DNA of 64,000 nucleotides. It comes from Actinomycetota bacterium. GTDB lineage: Bacteria > Actinomycetota > Acidimicrobiia > Acidimicrobiales > Ilumatobacteraceae. Where the stretch lies: positions 1 to 64,000 of the forward strand of contig JAUSLV010000025.1 in the NCBI GenBank assembly GCA_030645495.1, given 5' to 3'. Position 1 is the first letter of the stretch; each line of letters opens with the position of its first letter. Below, in pieces: positions 33,843 through 41,678 of the stretch. The translations under genes were made by a program, and so were the position numbers. The notes under the pieces were generated by a model that saw only the letters and a list, made by a program, of their open reading frames with translations, was not told where the DNA came from and ran no database searches.

Positions 33843-34390
33843 GTGCTCCCATGACCAATCACCACATTCTCAGCGTGCTGGTGCAGAACCGGCCGGGTGT
33901 GCTCGCACGCGTGGCCGGCCTGTTCGCCCGTCGCGGGTTCAACATCTTCAGCCTCGCCGTCGCACCGGCCGAGGACGAAGGCTTCAGCCGCATCACGATC
34001 GTCGTCGACGTGGAGAACGCGCCGCTCGAGCAGATCGTGAAGCAGCTGTTCAAGCTGATCGAAGTGGTGAAGATCAGCGAACTCGACCCGCGCCGCAGCG
34101 TGGAACGCGAGCTGCTGCTGGCCACCGTGCGCACCGCCGCCGATCAGCGCGGCCAAGTGGTGGAACTCACCAACATCTTCGAGGGGAAGATCCTCGCCGT
34201 GGGCGCAGAAGCGATCACGGTCTCCCTCGATGGTCACCCGGACAAGCTGGACGACTTTGAGGAATTGCTTGCGGGCTATGGCATCGTGGAGCTTCAGCGC
34301 ACCGGCCGGGTGGCGCTGCCCAAGCTCGATCGCGACGCTCGCCTGCGAGCCGTGAGCAACAAGAAGACCGACAACGGAAAGGCTGGCTGA
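33839..34390 (+). CDS. ilvN: Acetolactate synthase regulatory subunit
   Basis: 183 residues. ACT domain at the N-terminus ([33 protein letters not shown] in spaced elements) that binds valine for feedback control and activates IlvB, followed by the conserved second half ([32 protein letters not shown]). GTG 33839 overlaps the ilvB stop (GTGA); ATG 33851 is the alternative. Stop is three bases before ilvC. Confidence 0.94.
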   Translation: MSAPMTNHHILSVLVQNRPGVLARVAGLFARRGFNIFSLAVAPAEDEGFSRITIVVDVENAPLEQIVKQLFKLIEVVKISELDPRRSVERELLLATVRTAADQRGQVVELTNIFEGKILAVGAEAITVSLDGHPDKLDDFEELLAGYGIVELQRTGRVALPKLDRDARLRAVSNKKTDNGKAG

Positions 34391-34393
34391 TTC

Positions 34394-35422
34394 ATGGCCG
34401 CGAAGATGTACTACGAGGCGGATGCGGATCCGTCGATCATTCGGGGCCGCAAGGTGGCCATCATCGGCTACGGCTCGCAGGGGCACGCGCACGCGCTGAA
34501 CCTGAAGGAGTCGGGTGTGGAGGTCGTCGTCGGCCTCCGCGACGGCAGCAAGTCGGCCGCCAAGGCCGAGGCCGCGGGCCTCAAGGTGATGGACATCGCT
34601 GCTGCCGCCAAGTGGGCCAACGTGATCATGCTCACGATGCCCGACACCGAGCAGAAGGCCACGTACGAAGAGTTCATCAAGCCGCACATGCGCAAGGGCA
34701 AGGCCCTCGCGTTCGCGCACGGCTTCAACATCCGCTTCAAGCGCATCCGCCCGCCCAAGACCGTCGACGTGATCATGATCGCCCCCAAGGGCCCGGGCCA
34801 CCTCGTGCGGCGCACGTACACCGAGGGCGGCGGCGTGCCGGCGCTCATCGCCGTGCACCAAGACGCCACGGGTGGCGCCCATGCGCTGGCCCTCAGCTAT
34901 GCCGAGGCGATCGGCGGCGCTCGCGCCGGCGTGATCGAGACCACCTTCGCGGAAGAGACCGAGACCGACCTGTTCGGCGAGCAGGTCGTGCTGTGCGGCG
35001 GCCTCACCTCGCTGGTGCGCGCCGGGTTCGAGACGCTGGTCGAGGCCGGCTACCAGCCCGAGATGGCCTATTTCGAGTGCTTGCACGAGGTGAAGCTGAT
35101 CGTCGACCTGATGTACGAGGAAGGCATCGCCGGCATGCGCTACAGCATCAGCGACACCGCCGAGTACGGCGACGTCACCCGCGGCCCGCGCATCGTCACG
35201 CCGAAGACGAAGCTGGAGATGAAGAAGATCCTCAAGGAGATCCAGTCCGGCAAGTTCGCCAAGGAGTGGGTCGCCGAGAGCGAAGCCGGTCGCCCCAACT
35301 TCACCGCGCTCCAGGAGGCCGGCAAGGCCCACCAGATCGAGGAAGTCGGCAAGCAACTGCGCGGCATGATGCCGTTCCTCGGCGCCGGCAAGACCAAGGT
35401 CGCCGACGTGAGTGGTGGCTGA
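34394..35422 (+). CDS. ilvC: Ketol-acid reductoisomerase
   Basis: 342 residues, class I KARI. NADPH-binding Rossmann [15 protein letters not shown] (residues 19-33), the basic/Ser loop [13 protein letters not shown] after strand 2, and the knotted C-terminal domain with metal ligands ([17 protein letters not shown] and EECLHE-like [11 protein letters not shown]). Isomerises and reduces acetolactate. Third gene of ilvBNC. The last 22 bases, including the stop, are repeated 39 bases downstream. Confidence 0.96.
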   Translation: MAAKMYYEADADPSIIRGRKVAIIGYGSQGHAHALNLKESGVEVVVGLRDGSKSAAKAEAAGLKVMDIAAAAKWANVIMLTMPDTEQKATYEEFIKPHMRKGKALAFAHGFNIRFKRIRPPKTVDVIMIAPKGPGHLVRRTYTEGGGVPALIAVHQDATGGAHALALSYAEAIGGARAGVIETTFAEETETDLFGEQVVLCGGLTSLVRAGFETLVEAGYQPEMAYFECLHEVKLIVDLMYEEGIAGMRYSISDTAEYGDVTRGPRIVTPKTKLEMKKILKEIQSGKFAKEWVAESEAGRPNFTALQEAGKAHQIEEVGKQLRGMMPFLGAGKTKVADVSGG

Positions 35423-35462
35423 CCACAATCAGGCACAGCCGCCGATGTGAGTGGTGGCTGAC
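35402..35462 (+). repeat. Duplicated 3' end of ilvC
   Basis: The 22 bases at 35402-35423 (end of ilvC coding sequence and stop) recur at 35441-35462 with one C-to-T change, offset 39 bases. It looks like a slippage duplication; the second copy is non-coding. Confidence 0.8.
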
Positions 35463-35467
35463 GACCC

Positions 35468-35473
35468 TAGATT
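35468..35473 (+). promoter_or_regulatory. -10 box for the acyltransferase gene
   Basis: TAGATT followed by six bases and GTG 35480; probable leaderless promoter by spacing. Confidence 0.5.
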
Positions 35474-35479
35474 CGTGGT

Positions 35480-37900
35480 GTGATCGGCGACGGCGCACCG
35501 CGACAGAAGAAGTTCGGCTATGTGCCCGCACTCGATGGAGTGCGGGCACTGGCCGTTGTGGCCGTGATCTGCTTCCACGCCGGATTCGGTGGCGTCACCG
35601 GCGGGTTCATCGGTGTGTCGGTGTTCTTCACGCTCTCGGGGTTCCTGATCACGTCGTTGCTGATCACCGAGCACCTCCACTCGGGCGGCATCTCGTTGAA
35701 GGGCTTCTACAGCCGTCGCCTCCGCCGGCTGATGCCCGCGTCGTACCTGTGCATCGCCCTCGTGTTGCTGTCGCTGCCGTTCTGGGACGAGTCGCAGCGG
35801 CGCAGCCTGCCCGGTGATGCGCTGGCGGCGGTGTTGAATGTCGCCAACTGGCGGTCGGCGTTCTCGACGGTGTCGTACCAGGAGCTGTTGAACACGGTGC
35901 CCAGCCCGCTCGCCCACTTCTGGTCGCTGGCGATCGAGGAGCAGTGCTACCTCGTGCTGCCACTGATCGTGGCAGTGGCCCTGCGGCGCGGGCGTAGCAC
36001 GCTGGCAGTGACTGCGATGGTGCTGTTGGGGGCTTCCGTTGCGGCAGCGGTGCTCACCTCCGACTTCGACCTTGCCTACAACGGCACGCACGTGCGCATC
36101 GCCGAGGTGCTGGTGGGTGTGTTGCTGTCGGTGGTGCTCACGTACCGGCGGCCTTCCGGTGCGATCGTGGGCGCCGTCGGTGCGGCCGGGTTGGCGGCGC
36201 TGGTGGCCGGCTCGTTGATGCTCGAGATCACCGACGAGTGGCTGGCGCACGGTGGCCTGGTGCTCGTGTCGGTGGCGTCGTGTGCCGTGGTCGTGGGGGC
36301 GATCGCCGGCGGTCCGCTCGCGTCGGCGCTGTCGTGGGGGCCGCTGGTGGCGATCGGCAAGGTCAGCTACGGCATGTACCTGTTCCACTGGCCGCTGTTC
36401 CTCATCCTCACCGAGGATCGCACCGGGTTGGGCCATTGGCCGTTGTTCGCCGTGCGCATGGCCGCGCTCGGCGCCTTGTCCGCCGTCTCGTTCCGGCTGC
36501 TCGAACGACCGGTGCGCACCCGCCACCTGTTCCAACGTCCTGCGGCCGCGTCCGGCGCGTTCGCCATCGGGATGGCGGTGCTGCTGGTGGGCATCTGGGC
36601 GCTGCCCGGGCCGCGGCTCAGTGCCACCGAGCAACTGGTGCACGACTCCGAGGGTGGCCCGGTGACGTTCGCACCGCAATCCACGGTGCCGCCGCCGCCC
36701 CCAACCCTGCTGGTGGTCGGCGACAACGCGGCCGCGCTCGACCTGCTGGCGGCGGGCGACCTCGGTGCCCCGGTCACCTCGCGGCTCACCCCCGACTGCC
36801 CGCTGCTCTCGGGCATCGAGGTGCGCCTGGCCGATGGCACCGCCCAGGCGATCGATCACTGCCGACCCAGCGCCGACGTGTGGCTCGAAGCCGTGGCCGA
36901 GACGCAGCCCGATCTCGTGCTGGTGGCCATGGGTGCACTCGACGAGGGGTTCGTGCGGGCCACCGCGGCCGACGTGTTCCCCACGAACCCGTCGGAGGCA
37001 AAGGTGGCGTTCACCGCGGCCCGCACCGAATTCGGCGAGATGTTCGCCGCACTCGCCACCCAACGGCTACCCGTGCTCGTGTACTGGCCGGTACGCGTGG
37101 ATGCCGACACCTTCAAGCTGAGTGGCTTTCTCCTCGGCGCCCCGGGGGTGGAAGGTGTGGTGACCGCCGAGAGCACCCTCGTGCCTCGCGTGGAGGCACT
37201 GCTGAGTGTCACCGTGGCCGCAGGTGCGCCGCACGTGCTGGTGGTGGGTGACTCGATGTCGCTGCCGTTCGCCGCGGCGCTGGATCGCGCCGCGGCGGGT
37301 TCGGTGGTGGTGCAGTGGGCCGGCCAGGAGGGCTGCCCGTTCGTGCGCAACACCGCGTACCGAGCCTCGATCAACGACAACCAGCCGTTCCACGAGTGGA
37401 CCGAACCCGAGAACTGCTGGAACTTCGAGACCGACCTGCCACCGCTGCTGGCCTCGTTCCAACCCGACCTCGTGCTGGTCGTCGCCAACGGCACCGAGCT
37501 CACTCAGCAGCGCTATCACGGCGACCCCACGCCGTACCTGCCGGGCAGCGACGGGTACCAGCGCTACCACGACTCGGAGATGGAGGTGTTCATCCGCACG
37601 TTGGGCCCCGACACGCCGGTGCTGGTGGCCGACAGCCCACAGCTGCGGGACAACGGGTGGGGCGAGTCGGGCGCCGGCGATCCGGAACGGGTGGCCGCGT
37701 GGAACGCGCAGGTCGCTCGCTGGATCGCGCAGCACCCGCAGGTGCGGCTGCTGTCGTTCGGCGCAGCCGTGGTGGACTACGAAGCTGTGCACGGCACCAT
37801 CCGCAAGGACGGCATGCACCCCGAGGTGATCCCGCTGGCGGACATGCTGCGCGGCACCCTGTTGCCCGAGATGCTGCAGTTGCTCGACACAGAAGGGTGA
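35480..37900 (+). CDS. Acyltransferase 3 (AT3) membrane protein with C-terminal SGNH domain
   Basis: 806 residues. Residues about 15-370 form a ten-helix AT3 domain (YVPALDGVRALAVVAVICFHAG opening with the catalytic-type His, GFIGVSVFFTLSGFLIT, and FWSLAIEEQCYLVLPL). A proline-rich linker (about 400-415) leads to an extracellular SGNH-like domain with HVLVVGDSMSLPFAAAL (near 590) and KDGMHPEVIPLADML (near 775), supplying the Ser and the Asp-x-x-His. Such OatA/OafB-like proteins O-acetylate peptidoglycan, lipids or exopolysaccharide outside the membrane. The target is unknown. The stop overlaps a possible GTG of the next gene. Confidence 0.9.
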   Translation: MIGDGAPRQKKFGYVPALDGVRALAVVAVICFHAGFGGVTGGFIGVSVFFTLSGFLITSLLITEHLHSGGISLKGFYSRRLRRLMPASYLCIALVLLSLPFWDESQRRSLPGDALAAVLNVANWRSAFSTVSYQELLNTVPSPLAHFWSLAIEEQCYLVLPLIVAVALRRGRSTLAVTAMVLLGASVAAAVLTSDFDLAYNGTHVRIAEVLVGVLLSVVLTYRRPSGAIVGAVGAAGLAALVAGSLMLEITDEWLAHGGLVLVSVASCAVVVGAIAGGPLASALSWGPLVAIGKVSYGMYLFHWPLFLILTEDRTGLGHWPLFAVRMAALGALSAVSFRLLERPVRTRHLFQRPAAASGAFAIGMAVLLVGIWALPGPRLSATEQLVHDSEGGPVTFAPQSTVPPPPPTLLVVGDNAAALDLLAAGDLGAPVTSRLTPDCPLLSGIEVRLADGTAQAIDHCRPSADVWLEAVAETQPDLVLVAMGALDEGFVRATAADVFPTNPSEAKVAFTAARTEFGEMFAALATQRLPVLVYWPVRVDADTFKLSGFLLGAPGVEGVVTAESTLVPRVEALLSVTVAAGAPHVLVVGDSMSLPFAAALDRAAAGSVVVQWAGQEGCPFVRNTAYRASINDNQPFHEWTEPENCWNFETDLPPLLASFQPDLVLVVANGTELTQQRYHGDPTPYLPGSDGYQRYHDSEMEVFIRTLGPDTPVLVADSPQLRDNGWGESGAGDPERVAAWNAQVARWIAQHPQVRLLSFGAAVVDYEAVHGTIRKDGMHPEVIPLADMLRGTLLPEMLQLLDTEG

Positions 37901-37935
37901 CCGCCGATGAGGCACCAGTGTGCGAGCCTCGCGCG

Positions 37936-38454
37936 ATGACGATCCGGATCGAGGCACAACCGGCGAACCTGGCGGGCGGCTTCGTGTGCGGCGACACCAA
38001 GGTTGCGCTGATGGATGGCCACAGCCTGTCGATCGCCGACCTCGTGGAGCACCTTCACCGAGGCGTGCATCATGCGGTCTACGCGATCCAGGAGGACGGC
38101 AGCGTGCAGATGGCGCGGCTGCTCGGTGCCCGGCGGATGTCGCACGACATGGAGGTGGTGGAGGTGACGCTCGACGACGGTTCCGTGGTGCACTGCACGC
38201 CCACACAGGCGTTCCTCGGTGCCGACGGGCAATGGGTGGAGGCTCGCGAGTTGCATCGGGGCGATGCCTTGCTGACAGTGGTGGATCCGCACTTGTGGAC
38301 CAAAGGTGGTCTCGACCCCGACCTGCACGCCCGCACCGACGCGCAACGCCACGTGGTGGCCGTGCGTCCGTCGCCGGACCGCGCGGTGTACACGTTCGAC
38401 ATCGACCGGGCCAACAACCTGACCCACGCCTGCGGCATCATCCTCCACGACTGA
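37936..38454 (+). CDS. Stand-alone Hint (intein-like) domain protein
   Basis: 172 residues that look like a single Hint domain. Block A begins VCGDTKVALMDGHSLSIADL (Cys 18 as the splicing nucleophile), block B is VTLDDGSVVHCTPTQAFL (near 75-93, with Gln where inteins have the block-B His), and the end THACGIILHD replaces the usual His-Asn with His-Asp. The product is thus self-contained, with no C-extein. Cleavage at Cys 18 seems possible, full splicing unlikely. An alternative GTG at 37897 overlaps the acyltransferase stop (GTGA) and would give a longer N-extein. Confidence 0.75.
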   Translation: MTIRIEAQPANLAGGFVCGDTKVALMDGHSLSIADLVEHLHRGVHHAVYAIQEDGSVQMARLLGARRMSHDMEVVEVTLDDGSVVHCTPTQAFLGADGQWVEARELHRGDALLTVVDPHLWTKGGLDPDLHARTDAQRHVVAVRPSPDRAVYTFDIDRANNLTHACGIILHD

Positions 38455-38472
38455 GCGCGCGCCCCCGTCGGA

Positions 38473-39114
38473 TCAGCGGGCCTTCTTCGCCGGGGCCTTC
38501 TTCGCCGTGGCAGGCTTCACCTTGGCGACGGTCACCTTCGTCGGCTTGATCGGGGGCAGTCCGACGAACGGCGCGAGCTTGGGCGTGGGCTTGCCGCCGA
38601 AGTCGGCCAAGCTGAGCCCGCTGCTGACCAACGACTTGCCGACACGATCGAGGTCGCTGCCCACGTCGCCCAGGCGCTCACCGAGGCCGAGCATGTGCGT
38701 GGCGACTGCTTCCACGTTGGTGGCCACGCCGCGAATGGCGGCGAGCCCGTCGTTGATCATCTCGCCGAGGTCGTCGAGGAACGGCACTTGCGCGATCGCC
38801 TTGCCGACGTTGTCGAGCACCGTGAGCACGTTGTCGAGTTGCGCCGTGGAGGTGCTGAGCGCGTGCGCCGCGCCGCTGGCGATCTCGCGGATGTCGGAGG
38901 TGAGGAACGCACTCGCGCGTTGCGCACCTTGGCCCGCGTTGTGCATGAACTCGCCCGCATCGCCCAGCAGGGCGGGCAGCTTGGTGGCGACGCGCACGAT
39001 GTCGTCGCGGTGCTGCCACAGCACCTTCAGCGTGTCGGCGGCATCGTCCATGCCGAGGCCACCCGCGGCAGCAAGGAACGGCAGCGCGGCTGCGAATGGC
39101 TGTGGTTCGGTCAT
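38473..39114 (-). CDS. Helical protein with basic Lys/Ala/Pro tail, unknown function
   Basis: 213 residues. Residues 20-160 are amphipathic helices with heptad-like patterns and no membrane segment or Cys. The last 30 residues (PTKVTVAKVKPATAKKAPAKKAR as a run of basic repeats) resemble histone H1-like or mycobacterial PhaP/Hlp tails. A phasin-like granule protein or a nucleoid protein both fit; neither is proven. It converges with the Hint gene and diverges from metY. Confidence 0.6.
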   Translation of the reverse strand: MTEPQPFAAALPFLAAAGGLGMDDAADTLKVLWQHRDDIVRVATKLPALLGDAGEFMHNAGQGAQRASAFLTSDIREIASGAAHALSTSTAQLDNVLTVLDNVGKAIAQVPFLDDLGEMINDGLAAIRGVATNVEAVATHMLGLGERLGDVGSDLDRVGKSLVSSGLSLADFGGKPTPKLAPFVGLPPIKPTKVTVAKVKPATAKKAPAKKAR

Positions 39115-39173
39115 GGGGTGGGGTCCTTTCGCCGGAAGTCGTGTGGAGCGTAGACGCCACCGCTAAATCCGAC

Positions 39174-39202
39174 TTGAGTGGTCAGGAATAGCGGACTAGG
39201 GT
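39174..39202 (+). promoter_or_regulatory. Promoter for metY
   Basis: -35 TTGAGT (39174-39179), 17-base spacer, -10 TAGGGT (39197-39202), then nine bases to ATG 39212. The best two-box promoter in the window. Confidence 0.6.
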
Positions 39203-39211
39203 GTGCGGCCT

Positions 39212-40537
<1,326 letters not shown>

Positions 40538-40557
40538 TCACGCCGGTGCGCCGCGGT

Positions 40558-41592
40558 TCACGCCCCGCGTGAGCCGTGGCGCACCAGGGCGGTCAGCCGC
40601 TCGAGCGCCTCAGCGGTGCCCAGCACCACCAGCACGTCGCCGGCGCTCAGTCCCTCGGAGGCCTCGTGCCAGCGCACGAGGCTTTCGTCGCTCTTCAGCC
40701 CGAGGATGTGCACGTCGTCGGCCTGCTCCATCAGCGCGCGCAGGCCGCAACCCTCTGCCTTCGAGCTGGCCCCGATCTCCATCTCCTCGACGCGCATGTC
40801 GGTGCCGGGGATCGGCAACACGCCCAGCACTTCGGCATCGAGCGCGGTGGCCGCGAGGCTGGCACCCACGCTCTCGTACACGGGCACCGCGTGCGACGCG
40901 CCGGCGCGCATCAACCGTTCGCGCCACGATTGGTCGGTGACCCGCGACACGATTCGCAGTTCGGGCGACAGCGAGCGGGCGGTGAGCGCGACGACGGCGT
41001 TCGACGGGTCGTCGAGGCTGGTGATCAGCGCCGCGGCGCGCGAGATTCCGGCCATGCGCAGGACCGTGGCATCGCGCGCATCGCCGCACAGGAACACCGC
41101 CCCGATGCGAGTGACGACTTCCTCGGATGCACTGTTGGTGTCGATCACCACCACGTCGCGGCCGCTGCGGATGGCAGCCATCGTGGCCGAGCGGCCGACA
41201 CGTCCGAACCCGGCGACCACCACGTGCTGGCGCAGCTGTGACCTCACCTTCGACCTCCTGCTCTCCCTGATCGCCGAACGCACGTCACCCGAGAGGAACA
41301 GTGCGGCGAGCGACGCTGACGAATACACGAACACTGCGAACCCGGCCAGGATGACGAACATCGTCCACGTGCGACCCGACGTGTCGAGTGGCCGCACTTC
41401 GGCGAACCCGGCCTGGCCGACGGTGATGAACGTCATGTAGACGCTGTCGCCCCACGACCAGTCCTCCACGAACACGTAGCCCGCGGACCCGATGAGGATC
41501 AGCAGAACACCAGTGACCGCCGGCCCGAGCAGCGCGTGCGCCACCAAGCGCAGCGCGGAAGCCCGCGGGATCGCCTGACGCGTGTCATCCAT
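40558..41592 (-). CDS. Potassium-channel-like protein with TrkA-N and TrkA-C domains
   Basis: 344 residues. Two membrane helices with a pore loop (residues about 15-95), then a Rossmann TrkA-N domain (HVVVAGFGRVGRSATMAAI, near 120) and a C-terminal TrkA-C domain. This is the fold of MthK-type ligand-gated channels. The expected filter TVGYG or TVGFG is replaced: the loop reads FITVGQAGFAEVRPLD (about 55-70), which aligns as QAGFAE. Selectivity for potassium is therefore doubtful. ATG 41592 is chosen because CATACT lies six bases upstream. Confidence 0.82.
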   Translation of the reverse strand: MDDTRQAIPRASALRLVAHALLGPAVTGVLLILIGSAGYVFVEDWSWGDSVYMTFITVGQAGFAEVRPLDTSGRTWTMFVILAGFAVFVYSSASLAALFLSGDVRSAIRESRRSKVRSQLRQHVVVAGFGRVGRSATMAAIRSGRDVVVIDTNSASEEVVTRIGAVFLCGDARDATVLRMAGISRAAALITSLDDPSNAVVALTARSLSPELRIVSRVTDQSWRERLMRAGASHAVPVYESVGASLAATALDAEVLGVLPIPGTDMRVEEMEIGASSKAEGCGLRALMEQADDVHILGLKSDESLVRWHEASEGLSAGDVLVVLGTAEALERLTALVRHGSRGA

Positions 41593-41598
41593 GGCCCG

Positions 41599-41604
41599 AG
41601 TATG
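41599..41604 (-). promoter_or_regulatory. -10 box for the TrkA-N channel gene
   Basis: CATACT on the minus strand, six bases before ATG 41592; probable leaderless promoter by spacing. Confidence 0.45.
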
Positions 41605-41657
41605 GCCCAATGCCCCTGTCCCCTACGGCGTCGGCCGTCGTACCGTGAACGCGTTCG

Positions 41658-41663
41658 TAGGCT
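41658..41663 (+). promoter_or_regulatory. -10 box for the MMPL transporter gene
   Basis: TAGGCT, 15 bases before ATG 41679 with a GAGGGGG ribosome site between, so this transcript is leadered, unlike most others listed here. Confidence 0.45.
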
Positions 41664-41678
41664 TGAGGGGGCAGTGCA

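Noticed and set aside
39115-39211. SAM or other riboswitch before metY
   Set aside because: No conserved S-box or SAM core is seen and the promoter leaves no room for a leader RNA.
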